Below, piece after piece: positions 7,898 through 17,160 of a stretch of DNA of 64,000 nucleotides. Within the stretch, counting starts at the first letter, position 1. Every line of letters begins with the position of its first letter. The position numbers and the translations under genes were made by a program. Source of the stretch: JBBQZP01 sp038207585 (GTDB lineage: Bacteria > Pseudomonadota > Alphaproteobacteria > Rhodobacterales > Rhodobacteraceae); assembly GCA_038207585.1 (NCBI GenBank), contig JBBQZP010000010.1, positions 1 to 64,000 on the forward strand. Reading direction: 5' to 3'. The notes beneath the pieces are model-generated. The model did no database searches. It was not told where the DNA came from and saw nothing but the letters and a program-made list of their open reading frames with translations.

Positions 7898-10366
7898 ATG
7901 CTGACCGCCTTCCGCTGGACGCTGCGTGTCTTTGTGGCCGTGTTGGGCCTTGGCCTGCTGACGCTGCTGGTGCTGTACTATTTTCTGTCGCGGTCCCTGC
8001 CCGATTACAACGCCACGTGGTCGGTTCAAGGCATCTCTGCCCCGGTTGAGATTGTCCGGTCCAACGCCGATGTGCCCAACATCTTTGCCGCCAACGATGC
8101 GGATGCGTTTTACGCGCTTGGCTTTGCCCATGCGCAAGACCGGCTGTGGCAGATGACCCTGCTGCGCCGCACCGTGCAGGGCCGCTTGTCAGAGATTTTC
8201 GGCGAAAAGACCCTTGCGACCGATGAACTGATGCGCAGGCTTGATCTGTACACGCTGGCCCTGTCGTCGGTTCCGGCACAGGACGCACCGACCAAAGCCG
8301 CACTTGAGGCTTATGCCGCCGGGGTCAACGCCTGGATCGAACAGGTCAACAAGGGCGCTTTGGGGCGTGGTGCGCCAGAGTTCTTTCTGTTCTCGTCACA
8401 GATCGACGCCTGGGCCCCGGCAGATTCGATTGCGATCATAAAGCTGATGGCGCTGCAACTGTCCTCACATCTGGATTCTGAGGTGTTGCGGGCCGAATTG
8501 TCGATGACGATCTCTCCGGCCCGGCTGAAGGATATTCTGCCCGATCCGACCGGCCCTGCGATTGCCGCTTTGCCGCAGTATTCGCAACTGATGCCGGGGG
8601 TCGTGCCGGGTCAGCCGCCGCGGCGGATGGCGTCTTTGGATCAACCGCTGTCACCCTTTCCCTCTGCCGGGTTAGCGGGGGCGTCAAACGCCTGGGCTGC
8701 AGCGCCAAGCCGGTCGGCGGCGGGCGGGTCGCTGTTGGCCAACGACCCGCATCTGGATTTCACAGCGCCCTCAATCTGGTATCTGGCGCGGCTGCATCTG
8801 GCGTCGGGCGATGTGATTGGTGCTACGATTCCCGGAATGCCCCTCGTTCTGCTGGGGCGCAGTGAAAAGCTGGGCTGGGGGCTGACCTCCAGCTATCTGG
8901 ACGATCAGGATGTCTATATCGAGGAAGTGAACCCCGATAACCCCGAAGAATACCGCACGCCCGATGGCTGGAAAACCTTTGTCACCCGTCGGTCGATCAT
9001 CGAAGTGGCGGGGGCGGCACCCATCACCATCACCCTGCGCTGGACCGAGAATGGCCCGGTTCTGCCCGGTTCGCACTATGATCTGGCATCCGTCACGCCG
9101 CCCGGTCATGTGGCGTCGCTGGCGTGGACCGCACTTTCGGCGGCGGATACGTCGATGACCTCGGCGCTGCGTTTGATGGAATCCAGATCCACCGCCGAGG
9201 CGATCGAGGCGGGCCGGCTGTTCGTAGCCCCCTCGCAGAACCTGATGCTGGCCGATGCGACGGGTATTGCCATGCAGACCATCGGCGCGATGCCAAAGCG
9301 TGACCCGGCACATCAAAGCAAGGGCCGTCTGCCCTCGCCCGGATGGATCGCGACAAACCGCTGGCAAGGCATCCTGCCCTACGAGGATAACCCGCGCGTC
9401 GTGAACCCGCCCTCGGGCATCCTTGGCAACACCAACAACAAGACCGTGGACCGCCCGTTCCCGAACCATGTCAGTTATCTTTGGGGCGATACCGAACGCA
9501 TCCAGCGCTGGCTCACGCTGATGAAAAGCCGCGAGGTGCACACCCGCGGCAGTTTCATCGAGGCGCAGCTTGATACCGTTTCCAACACCGCGCGCACGCT
9601 TTTGCCGCTGATCGGTGCCGATCTGTGGTTCACCGGCGAGACTGCGCCTGACGGCACGCCCGAACGCAAACGTCAGCGCGCGCTGGACCTGCTGGCGGCC
9701 TGGAACGGCGAGATGAACGAACATCTGCCGGAACCGCTGATCTACATGGCGTGGCTGCGCGCGCTGAACGAACGCCTGATCCGCGATGAGATGGGGCCTT
9801 TGGCCGATGATATCACCCGCCCCGATCCGGTGTTTCTGGAGCGCGTGTTCCGCAACACGGACGGCGCCGGGGTCTGGTGCGATATCCTGCAATCCTCGCC
9901 TGTTGAAACCTGCACCGACATTGCCCGCATCGCTTTGGATGACGCGCTGCTTGGTCTGACCGAGACATACGGCCCCAATATCGAAAGCTGGCGCTGGGGC
10001 GACGCGCATCAGGCCACGCACGACCATCCGGTTCTGGGTGCTGTGCCGATTCTGCGGTATTTCGTGAACATCCGCCAATCCACCTCGGGCAGCGATGATA
10101 CGCTGCTGCGCGGGGCAACCAAAGGCACCGATCCCGAACCGTTCCTGAACGTGCACGGCGCGGGCTATCGCGGGGTTTACGACTTTGCCGATCCCGACAG
10201 TTCGGTGTTCATCCTGTCAACCGGGCAATCGGGGCATCCGTTGTCGCGGCACTATGACGATATGGGGGTTCTGTGGCGGCGCGGCGAATACATTCCGATG
10301 TCGCTTGACCCGGCGCTGGCTCGTGCAGGCGCGGTCGGCATAACGCATCTGACGCCTGCGCAATGA
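7898..10366 (+). CDS. Penicillin acylase family protein (N-terminal nucleophile hydrolase)
   Basis: This is an 822-residue enzyme of the penicillin G / acyl-homoserine-lactone acylase family. A single hydrophobic helix at about residues 9-30 makes it membrane-anchored or exported. The precursor is expected to cleave itself before Ser263 in GASNAWAA, giving the beta-subunit N-terminal nucleophile; FAHAQDRLWQM in the alpha part and LLANDPHL after the serine are also family features. The start at 7898 is chosen for the AAAGGA site at 7883-7888; the open frame runs further upstream without family similarity. Substrates could be N-acyl amino acids, lactams or quorum signals. An acetyltransferase gene overlaps its stop. 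Confidence 0.85.
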   Translation: MLTAFRWTLRVFVAVLGLGLLTLLVLYYFLSRSLPDYNATWSVQGISAPVEIVRSNADVPNIFAANDADAFYALGFAHAQDRLWQMTLLRRTVQGRLSEIFGEKTLATDELMRRLDLYTLALSSVPAQDAPTKAALEAYAAGVNAWIEQVNKGALGRGAPEFFLFSSQIDAWAPADSIAIIKLMALQLSSHLDSEVLRAELSMTISPARLKDILPDPTGPAIAALPQYSQLMPGVVPGQPPRRMASLDQPLSPFPSAGLAGASNAWAAAPSRSAAGGSLLANDPHLDFTAPSIWYLARLHLASGDVIGATIPGMPLVLLGRSEKLGWGLTSSYLDDQDVYIEEVNPDNPEEYRTPDGWKTFVTRRSIIEVAGAAPITITLRWTENGPVLPGSHYDLASVTPPGHVASLAWTALSAADTSMTSALRLMESRSTAEAIEAGRLFVAPSQNLMLADATGIAMQTIGAMPKRDPAHQSKGRLPSPGWIATNRWQGILPYEDNPRVVNPPSGILGNTNNKTVDRPFPNHVSYLWGDTERIQRWLTLMKSREVHTRGSFIEAQLDTVSNTARTLLPLIGADLWFTGETAPDGTPERKRQRALDLLAAWNGEMNEHLPEPLIYMAWLRALNERLIRDEMGPLADDITRPDPVFLERVFRNTDGAGVWCDILQSSPVETCTDIARIALDDALLGLTETYGPNIESWRWGDAHQATHDHPVLGAVPILRYFVNIRQSTSGSDDTLLRGATKGTDPEPFLNVHGAGYRGVYDFADPDSSVFILSTGQSGHPLSRHYDDMGVLWRRGEYIPMSLDPALARAGAVGITHLTPAQ

Positions 10367-10881
10367 TCCTGCAAACCACCCGCCTGACGCTGCGGCGGGC
10401 GGAAATGTCTGATCTGGCGGTCGTGAATGCGATGATGTCGGATGCGGAAACGATGCGCTACTGGGCGACCCTGCCGCATGCGGACCTTGAGGTAACGCGG
10501 GCTTGGCTGTCGAACATGGTCGCCGACCCCGAGGGTCTGAACGACGAATTCGTGCTGGTGCAGGATGGCTGCGTGGTGGGCAAGGCGGGTGCCTGGCGGA
10601 TGCCCGAGATCGGTTTCATGCTGCACCGTGACCATCGGGGCAAGGGTCTGATGTTTGAGGCGATGGCGGCGGTGATCCCGTATCTGTTTGCCCGCCACGG
10701 TGTGCCCGCGCTGACGGCGGATGTCGATCCGCGCAATGCGGCGTCATTGGCGCTGCTGGCTGCGTTGGGGTTTTCCGAGACCGGGCGGGCAGAACGCACC
10801 TTCCTTCTGGGCGAGGAATGGGCCGACAGCATTTATCTGCACCTGCCGCGCGCAGACTGGCGCAGGATTACGCCGCGTTAA
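10363..10881 (+). CDS. GNAT family N-acetyltransferase (RimJ/RimL-like)
   Basis: This is a 172-residue acetyltransferase starting with TTRLTLRRAEMSD. It has the acetyl-CoA loop HRDHRGKG near residue 88 and the closing NAASLALLAALGFSETGR pattern of the RimJ/RimL subgroup. It overlaps the acylase stop by ATGA and is therefore probably co-translated with it. It could modify a protein N-terminus, an amino group freed by the acylase, or an antibiotic; no substrate can be assigned. It overlaps the convergent hflX end by 14 bases. Confidence 0.85.
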   Translation: MILQTTRLTLRRAEMSDLAVVNAMMSDAETMRYWATLPHADLEVTRAWLSNMVADPEGLNDEFVLVQDGCVVGKAGAWRMPEIGFMLHRDHRGKGLMFEAMAAVIPYLFARHGVPALTADVDPRNAASLALLAALGFSETGRAERTFLLGEEWADSIYLHLPRADWRRITPR

Positions 10882-12124
10882 ACTCGGCCGCCTGCCGCGC
10901 GGTCCATAGCACGTCGATCTGCCAGCCAGCCTCACCCTCAACCTCGGCCACGACCACACCCGCCTTATGCAGCCACGCCCGCTTGCGGCCTTCGTTGAAA
11001 TCAAGCGTAACCTGCGCCTCGGATTTCGGGTCCACAACCAATGTGGCAATCGCATCCGTCAGATGCGCCACCCCTTCGCCGGTCAGCGCCGACAGCGCAA
11101 TCACGCCATTGCGGCCCACCGCCTGCACATCCAGCGCGTCGCGCAGGGTGCCATGCACGAGGTCAAGCTTGTTCCACACCTCGATCATCGGGGTTGCGGC
11201 CTTGACCCCAAGACTGGTCAGAATATCGCCCACATCGGCGGCCTGTTCGGCGCTTTCGGGGTGGCTGATGTCGCGGACATGGCAGATCACATCCGCCTCC
11301 AACACTTCCTCAAGCGTGGCGCGAAAGGCTGCGACAAGCTGGGTCGGCAGGTCGGAGATAAAGCCCACCGTGTCCGAAAGGATGACCTTTTGCCCCGAGG
11401 GCAGCGCCACCCCCCGCATGGTCGGATCAAGTGTGGCAAACAGCATGTCCTTGGCCAGCACATCAGCCCCGGTCATCCGGTTGAACAGCGTCGATTTCCC
11501 GGCGTTGGTATAACCCACCAATGCGACAATCGGGAACGGCACCTTGCGGCGCGCGGCGCGGTGCAACTCGCGGGTTTTTGCAACTTTGGAAAGCTGCCGC
11601 TTGATGCGGATCACCTGATCATCAATCGCGCGGCGGTCGGATTCGATCTGCGTCTCGCCCGGTCCGCCTACAAAACCGAAACCGCCGCGCTGGCGTTCAA
11701 GGTGGGTCCAGGCCCGGACCAGACGCGTGCGCTGATACGAAAGAGCCGCCAGTTCCACCTGCAATACGCCTTCACGGGTGCGGGCGCGGTCGGCAAAAAT
11801 CTCCAGTATCAAGCCGGTGCGGTCCAGCAGCTTGACGCCCCATGCCTTTTCCAGATTGCGCTGCTGCACCGGGCTGACCGGGCCATCCACCAGCACCAGA
11901 CCCACGTCAAGTTCCGCGAACCGCGCCTTGAGGTCGGCCACCTTGCCCGATCCGAACAGATGGCCGGGCTGCACCTTGGGCAGGCGCACTACCTCGGCCC
12001 CGGCAACGTCGATGCCCGGCAAGGCCGACGCCAGAGACACCGCCTCGGCCAGCCCCAGTTCGGGCAGGCGGCGGGAATGTGCTGATTTCAGATCGGGGTG
12101 CAGCACATAGGCGCGCATCGGCAC
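10868..12124 (-). CDS. hflX: Ribosome-associated GTPase HflX
   Basis: This is a 418-residue GTPase. Its HflX N-domain carries GGPGETQIE (about 153-161) before the G domain, whose G1 loop is GYTNAGKST (about 204-212), followed by DPTMRG and DTVGFI. HflX binds the 50S subunit and splits stalled ribosomes under stress. The start given is GTG 12124 (an ATG follows at 12118). However, the frame stays open upstream for 27 codons to an ATA that overlaps the hfq stop (TGATA). The acidic peptide encoded there suggests the true start may be that ATA (see findings). It lies directly after hfq, as is usual. Confidence 0.93.
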   Translation of the reverse strand: MPMRAYVLHPDLKSAHSRRLPELGLAEAVSLASALPGIDVAGAEVVRLPKVQPGHLFGSGKVADLKARFAELDVGLVLVDGPVSPVQQRNLEKAWGVKLLDRTGLILEIFADRARTREGVLQVELAALSYQRTRLVRAWTHLERQRGGFGFVGGPGETQIESDRRAIDDQVIRIKRQLSKVAKTRELHRAARRKVPFPIVALVGYTNAGKSTLFNRMTGADVLAKDMLFATLDPTMRGVALPSGQKVILSDTVGFISDLPTQLVAAFRATLEEVLEADVICHVRDISHPESAEQAADVGDILTSLGVKAATPMIEVWNKLDLVHGTLRDALDVQAVGRNGVIALSALTGEGVAHLTDAIATLVVDPKSEAQVTLDFNEGRKRAWLHKAGVVVAEVEGEAGWQIDVLWTARQAAEFNAA

Positions 12125-12204
12125 GGCGGCGGTATCATGGCCAGCCTGATCGCGCGGATGAAGGTCATCCGCAGCACCGTCGTCATCCTCGGGTTGGTCA
12201 GATA

Positions 12205-12438
12205 TCAGTCTTCACCTTCATAAAGGCTGATCGGCGCGCCCGGCATGATGGTGGAAATGGCGTGTTTATAGACCAGTTGGGATTGCCCGTCGCGCCGCAA
12301 CAGCACACAGAAATTGTCAAACCAGGTGATCACCCCCTGCAACTTGACGCCGTTGATCAAAAAGATCGTCACGGGCACTTTAGCCTTACGAACATGGTTC
12401 AGGAACGCATCCTGCAAGTTTTGTTTGTCGGCAGCCAT
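12205..12438 (-). CDS. hfq: RNA chaperone Hfq
   Basis: This is a 77-residue Sm-like protein with the N-terminal KQNLQDAFLNHVRK, Sm1 strand residues VTIFLINGVKLQG and the Sm2 motif YKHAIST. It forms a hexameric ring that pairs small RNAs with mRNAs and in alphaproteobacteria supports nitrogen control and stress responses. It lies between trkH and hflX, the order usual in this group. A 342-base non-coding stretch precedes it and probably carries its promoter. The C-terminal tail is short, as is common in alphaproteobacteria. Confidence 0.97.
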   Translation of the reverse strand: MAADKQNLQDAFLNHVRKAKVPVTIFLINGVKLQGVITWFDNFCVLLRRDGQSQLVYKHAISTIMPGAPISLYEGED

Positions 12439-12780
12439 TTATCTAAGCCTTTTTATTGTCTTTATCCCTCACCCGGCTTGTTCCGCAGGGCTTCCGTCAG
12501 GTCATGTCGATAGTATGCAGGGGGGCGGGGCGAGTTTCCAGCCCCAAAAAACGCAGGCGCTGCACCTACTGGCCCCAACCCGTGCAAACTGTCGCAAATT
12601 TGCTTGCTCATAGCCCTGTCCGACCGGGACACAGGGTCGTTTTGACATCGGGATTCTTCTGATAGACATAAGGCAAGTCGGTCGCCAGACGCCAAAACAG
12701 TTGGGCACGACGACGCAGCATTCGATCTGCCCCCCGAGCCCGGCCCGGTGCTATAGGCGGCCCGTACCCCGTGCGCGGGG
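12439..12780. other. 342-base non-coding region between trkH and hfq
   Basis: No credible gene is present. Just after the trkH stop, ACCCCG and CGGGGT (12766-12781) form a 6-bp stem with a TGCG loop, a weak terminator without a T run. At about 12613-12636, CCCTGTCC pairs with GGACACAGGG around a small bulge, and on the plus strand it is followed by TCGTTTTG. The rest probably holds the hfq promoter and leader. A small RNA cannot be excluded but nothing specific was recognised. Confidence 0.4.
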
Positions 12781-14301
12781 TTACTTCCGCCAACTGTCGG
12801 GCGCCAGCAGGGCCAGAATCGCCAGCGTCTCTATCCGCCCCAGAACCATCGCCCCGGCCAGAATGACCTTGGCCGCTGCCGACAGCTCGGCGTAGCTGAT
12901 CGGCGTTTCGGCGGCATGGGCGGCCAATGGGCCAGTGGTGGTCAGCGCCGCAATGGTCAGCACGACCGATTGTTCAAAGCCAAGCCCGGTCAACGCCAGT
13001 GCCGAACAGATGATCGCAATGGAAATGGCAAACAGCATGAAGAAAATCCACGCCACATATGCCCCTTCGCGGCGCAGACGCCGTGCAACCGGACCTTTCC
13101 CGCCGATGGAATTGGGGTAAATGAGTCGCTCCAGTTCGCGCTCGCCATGCCGGAAAAGTGCATAGACGCGCAAAAGCTTCACACCCCCGGCGGTGGTGGC
13201 CACCCCACCCCCGATCAGCGCCAGCCCCAAAAGGATCAGCCCCGGCGAATCCAGCCCCGACCAGATCTTCGACGGCCCCCAGTCGACAGAGGTGAACCCC
13301 GTCGTCGTCAGGAACGACAGCGTGGTAAAGCCGATGCCCCACAGCACGCGAAAGAACGACGGCAGATCCTGCCCTTCGGCGTTTTCAATCGCCCCCAGCC
13401 AGTGCCGCAGGAACAATACTGTAGTCACGCCGCCCACCACGAAGGCCGCCATCCGGATTTCGGGGTCGGCCCAGATCGGCGTCGCGCGGCTTAGCATGGT
13501 GACACCGGGCATCGCGCGCCGGGTCAGTGAAAACACCAGAAAGCAAAAGATCATGAGTTCGGCAAGAAAGCCGCCACTGGCCCCCGGCAACCCGCCGATG
13601 GGCGAGATACCACTGGTCGACAGGGTCGACATCGCATGGCTCAGCGCCACAATTCCTGTCTCTCCCGCCAGTAGAAGCCCGACCCACAGCAGCAGCGTCA
13701 ACCCGCCATAGGCGGGAAACAGCAGCACCGCATAGCGCGAAATCCGCTCGGACGGCTCGGCGATGCGGGTGATCGGGCCGCCCGATACCATGCCCCGCCC
13801 CGGTGCCAGCCCGGAAATGACCTCCACCCCGCCAAGGTTCATCGGCGCAAGGATCGCCACGGCGGTGACCAGCACGAAAAACCCGCCCATCCAGCCCACC
13901 AGCGCGCGCCACAGGTGCAAAGATTGGCTCAGACGGCGTGGGTCGTCGTAAATGGTAGCTCCGGTGGTGGTGAAACTTGAGATCATCTCGAACCAGGCAT
14001 TCAGAAAGGTGGTGTTGCCTACCGCCGTCTGAAACGGAATGGCCAGCATCACGGGCAAAACGATATAGGCCCCCATCAATGCAATCAGATGTGATCGTGC
14101 AGCATCACGGGGAATGTAGTTTGCGGTGGCAATGCCGATCATCCCCGACAGCGTCAGCAGAATCACTCCGGCATAAAGGAGCGGGCGTGCCACATCGTAA
14201 TCGCGCAGCACAAAGGCATGTGCAGCCGGCAGCAGCATCAGCGCCGACGACATCCCCATCAGGATCACCAGCAGCGGCAGATCAAGGATGCGGCGCAGCA
14301 T
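12781..14301 (-). CDS. trkH: Trk potassium uptake protein TrkH
   Basis: This is a 506-residue inner-membrane protein with about ten hydrophobic helices. It has the repeated pore-loop signatures of the Trk/Ktr family: SSFTTTGATIYDD, STSGISPIGGLPG, TTTGFTSVDWG and ALTTTGPLA, whose glycines form the selectivity filter. It works with TrkA, which is encoded directly upstream with a six-base gap. Together they give NAD/ATP-gated, proton-driven potassium uptake. Placing trkAH after ntrYX is a known arrangement in alphaproteobacteria. Confidence 0.95.
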   Translation of the reverse strand: MLRRILDLPLLVILMGMSSALMLLPAAHAFVLRDYDVARPLLYAGVILLTLSGMIGIATANYIPRDAARSHLIALMGAYIVLPVMLAIPFQTAVGNTTFLNAWFEMISSFTTTGATIYDDPRRLSQSLHLWRALVGWMGGFFVLVTAVAILAPMNLGGVEVISGLAPGRGMVSGGPITRIAEPSERISRYAVLLFPAYGGLTLLLWVGLLLAGETGIVALSHAMSTLSTSGISPIGGLPGASGGFLAELMIFCFLVFSLTRRAMPGVTMLSRATPIWADPEIRMAAFVVGGVTTVLFLRHWLGAIENAEGQDLPSFFRVLWGIGFTTLSFLTTTGFTSVDWGPSKIWSGLDSPGLILLGLALIGGGVATTAGGVKLLRVYALFRHGERELERLIYPNSIGGKGPVARRLRREGAYVAWIFFMLFAISIAIICSALALTGLGFEQSVVLTIAALTTTGPLAAHAAETPISYAELSAAAKVILAGAMVLGRIETLAILALLAPDSWRK

Positions 14302-14307
14302 CAGCGT

Positions 14308-15684
14308 TCAGAAAAAGTCGATGGAGACTTGCAACAGTCGCTCCACCTCGGGGACATCCTTGGTCAGCGCGAACAGGGCGATCACATCACCTTCCTCCAT
14401 CCGCAGATCGCCGGTCGGTTTTTGCACCTTGTCGCCGCGCATGATGGCACCAACCAACACACCTTCGGGCCATTTGACATCACGGACCAGCTTGCCTGCC
14501 AGCGGCGAGGTTGACAGAACCTGCGCCTCGATGACCTCGGCCTCGGCATCACCGATGGAATAGATCGCACGGACCCGACCATGCCGGATGTGCCGCAAGA
14601 TAGAGCTGACCGTGGTGGCGCGCGGGTTGATATAGGCGTCGATATCCAGATCGCCCATTAACGGCACCAGCGTGGGGTCGTTGACCAGCGCAATCGTCAT
14701 CGGACACCCCGCCGATTTGGCACGCACGGCGACCAGCATGTTGGTCTTGTCATCATCCGTCACGGCCAGCACGGCATCGGCGCGGTCGATGTTGGCCTCC
14801 AGCAGCAGTTCCATATCCATGCCGTCGCCGTGCAGCACGATGGTGCGCTGCAAGCCGTCGGCGGCGCGTTCGGCCGTGGCGCGGTCTTTCTCGATGATTT
14901 TCACGCGCACCCGGTCACTGCGCGCTTCAAGCGCGCGGGCAACAGCAAGGCCCACATTGCCGCCTCCGATGATGACCAGCCGTTCCTGCTTTTTCGTGAC
15001 CTTGCCAAAGATTTCCAGCGTGCGGTTCTGATCTTCGACGTGGGAAAAGACATAGATCTGATCGTCCGCAAACAACTGATCGCCCGGATCGGGGGCGAAC
15101 AGACGCCCGTCGCGGCGGATGCCCACAACGATGGCACGCAAGGTGGAAAAAAGTTCGTTCAACTGCCGCAGGGGCGTGTTGAGCACCGGGCAATCGGCAT
15201 CAAGTGCAATGCCCAGAAGCTGCGCGCGGCCCGCCATGAAACTTTCGGTGTCAAAGGTTGACGGGGCGGCCAGACGCTGCAATGCGGCCTCGGCCACCTC
15301 ACGTTCCGGGCTGATCACTACGTCGATGGGCAGGTGATCGCGGCGGTACAGATCGGAATAGATCGCATCCAGATAGCTTTGCGCCCGCAAACGCGCGATC
15401 TTGCGCGACACGCCGAAAATTGAGTGTGCCACCTGACAGGTGACCATGTTCACCTCGTCGGAATGAGTGGCCGCAATGATCATATCAGCATCACGCGCAC
15501 CGGCCCGTTCCAGCACGTCGGGATAGCTTGCAAAGCCTGCAACGCCTTTGACATCCAGCGTTTCCGTCGCACGGCGCACAAGGTCGGCGGAAAAATCCAC
15601 CACCGTCACATCGTTGCGTTCCCCCGAAAGATGGCGCGCGATCTGCCAGCCCACCTGCCCCGCGCCGCAGATGATGACTTTCAT
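14308..15684 (-). CDS. trkA: Trk system potassium transporter TrkA
   Basis: This is a 458-residue peripheral protein with two RCK (NAD-binding) halves. The first Rossmann motif is GAGQVGWQIA at residues 7-16 and the second is GGGNVGLAVA near residue 241. Each is followed by a TrkA-C domain. It regulates the TrkH channel by binding nucleotides. The gene lies 69 bases after ntrX and just before trkH on the same strand, so it may be co-transcribed with the nitrogen-control genes or have its own promoter in that gap. Confidence 0.95.
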   Translation of the reverse strand: MKVIICGAGQVGWQIARHLSGERNDVTVVDFSADLVRRATETLDVKGVAGFASYPDVLERAGARDADMIIAATHSDEVNMVTCQVAHSIFGVSRKIARLRAQSYLDAIYSDLYRRDHLPIDVVISPEREVAEAALQRLAAPSTFDTESFMAGRAQLLGIALDADCPVLNTPLRQLNELFSTLRAIVVGIRRDGRLFAPDPGDQLFADDQIYVFSHVEDQNRTLEIFGKVTKKQERLVIIGGGNVGLAVARALEARSDRVRVKIIEKDRATAERAADGLQRTIVLHGDGMDMELLLEANIDRADAVLAVTDDDKTNMLVAVRAKSAGCPMTIALVNDPTLVPLMGDLDIDAYINPRATTVSSILRHIRHGRVRAIYSIGDAEAEVIEAQVLSTSPLAGKLVRDVKWPEGVLVGAIMRGDKVQKPTGDLRMEEGDVIALFALTKDVPEVERLLQVSIDFF

Positions 15685-15753
15685 GGCGTGGCTCCCTGTG
15701 CGCGTGACATGCCGACCTCAATGGCAGAAGGGTGCGGGATGGTCAATTCAGGG

Positions 15754-17160
15754 TCAGTCCTCATCCTCGTCGTCAAGCGATGCCACCCGCCCCCCGGATT
15801 TGGAGGTGGTCACGACCCCAAGGCTTTTCAGCTTGCGATGCAGCGCGCTGCGTTCCATGCCGACGAAATTCGCGGTCCGGCTGATGTTACCGCCAAAGCG
15901 GTTGATCTGGGTCAGCAGATATTCCTTCTCGAACAACTCGCGCGCCTCGCGCAGCGGTAGCGTCGCCATAGCCCCGCCCAGCACCATGCGCGCCTCACCG
16001 TCAACGGGGGTATCGCGGCCCGGAAGTTCGCGCGCCTCAATCGGGCCAGCCGTATCGCCCAGGATCAGCACCCGCTCGATCACATTGCGCAACTGGCGCA
16101 CGTTGCCGGGCCATTGCATCGTCTGCAACATCGCCTCGGCCTCGGCAGTGACGTCACGCAGCGGCAGGCCCTGGCTGCGGTGAAAGAAGTCGATGAAATA
16201 GCGTGAAAGTTCGGGAATATCCTCGCGCCGGTCTTCAAGGCTTGGCACCGGGATGGGCACCACGTTCAGGCGGTCGTACAACTCCTGACGGAAGCGCCCC
16301 GCACTGATTTCGCTGCGCAGATCGCGGGTGGTCGATGAGATCACGCGCAGATCGACGCGCACCTTGTCGGCACCGCCCAACCGGGTAAATTGCTGTTCGA
16401 CCAGCACGCGCAGGATCTTGGACTGGGTAACGATGGGCATATCTGCCACCTCGTCAAAGTAGACCACACCGCCATGCGCCTGTTCCAAAAGCCCCGGCTC
16501 CACGCCCCGTTCAGCGGTTTCGCGGCCGAACAGAACCTCTTCCATCCGGTCAGGTTCAATCGCAGCCGATGACACCGAGACGAACGCCGCCCCCGCCCGG
16601 TTCGATTGCGCATGGATAAACCGCGCGGCCATTTCCTTGCCTGACCCGGCGGGCCCGGTCAGCATCACACGGCCGTTCGATTTGGTGACCTTTTCAAGCT
16701 GCGCCTTCAACCCCTTGAACGCGGTCGATGACCCCAGCATTTCCGAGGCTGTCACATCACGGCGACGCAGATCGCTGTTCTCGCGGCGCAGGCGGCTGGT
16801 TTCCATCGCCCGGCTGACCACCACCATCAACTGATCAATGTTGAACGGCTTTTCGATGAAATCATAAGCCCCCTGCTTGATCGCCGCGACCGCAATTTCA
16901 ATGTTGCCATGCCCCGAGATGATCACGACCGGCACATCGGGGTTGTCGCGTTTGACGGTTTTCAGGATGTCGATCCCGTCCATCCGGCTGTCTTTCAGCC
17001 AGATATCAAGGATCATCAGCGCGGGCGGTTCTGCGTTGATCTCGGCCATGCATTCATCGGCATTGGCGGCCAGCCGCACGGTAAAACCTTCGTCCTTCAG
17101 GATATCGCCGATCAATTCGCGGATATCGCGTTCGTCGTCCACAATCAGAATATTGCTCAT
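15754..17160 (-). CDS. ntrX: Nitrogen assimilation response regulator NtrX
   Basis: This is a 468-residue response regulator. The receiver domain has the phosphoacceptor D52 in LMILDIWLKDS and a conserved KPF near residue 104. The AAA+ domain has the P-loop GPAGSGKEMA and FDEVADMP. A Fis-type helix-turn-helix near the end contains NISRTANFVGMERSALHRKL. The sigma-54 contact motif GAFTGA is not visible where expected (GRETAERG occupies the site), as in other alphaproteobacterial NtrX proteins. The start overlaps the ntrY stop by ATGA, so sensor and regulator are coupled. Confidence 0.95.
   Translation of the reverse strand: MSNILIVDDERDIRELIGDILKDEGFTVRLAANADECMAEINAEPPALMILDIWLKDSRMDGIDILKTVKRDNPDVPVVIISGHGNIEIAVAAIKQGAYDFIEKPFNIDQLMVVVSRAMETSRLRRENSDLRRRDVTASEMLGSSTAFKGLKAQLEKVTKSNGRVMLTGPAGSGKEMAARFIHAQSNRAGAAFVSVSSAAIEPDRMEEVLFGRETAERGVEPGLLEQAHGGVVYFDEVADMPIVTQSKILRVLVEQQFTRLGGADKVRVDLRVISSTTRDLRSEISAGRFRQELYDRLNVVPIPVPSLEDRREDIPELSRYFIDFFHRSQGLPLRDVTAEAEAMLQTMQWPGNVRQLRNVIERVLILGDTAGPIEARELPGRDTPVDGEARMVLGGAMATLPLREARELFEKEYLLTQINRFGGNISRTANFVGMERSALHRKLKSLGVVTTSKSGGRVASLDDEDED

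Noticed and set aside
8771..10156. A 461-codon open frame on the minus strand opposite the acylase gene
   Set aside because: The acylase with its catalytic serine and full-length domain accounts for this DNA; the reverse frame shows no domain.
10967..12085. A 372-codon plus-strand frame opposite hflX
   Set aside because: HflX motifs on the minus strand are unambiguous; the plus frame is compositionally biased and has no family.
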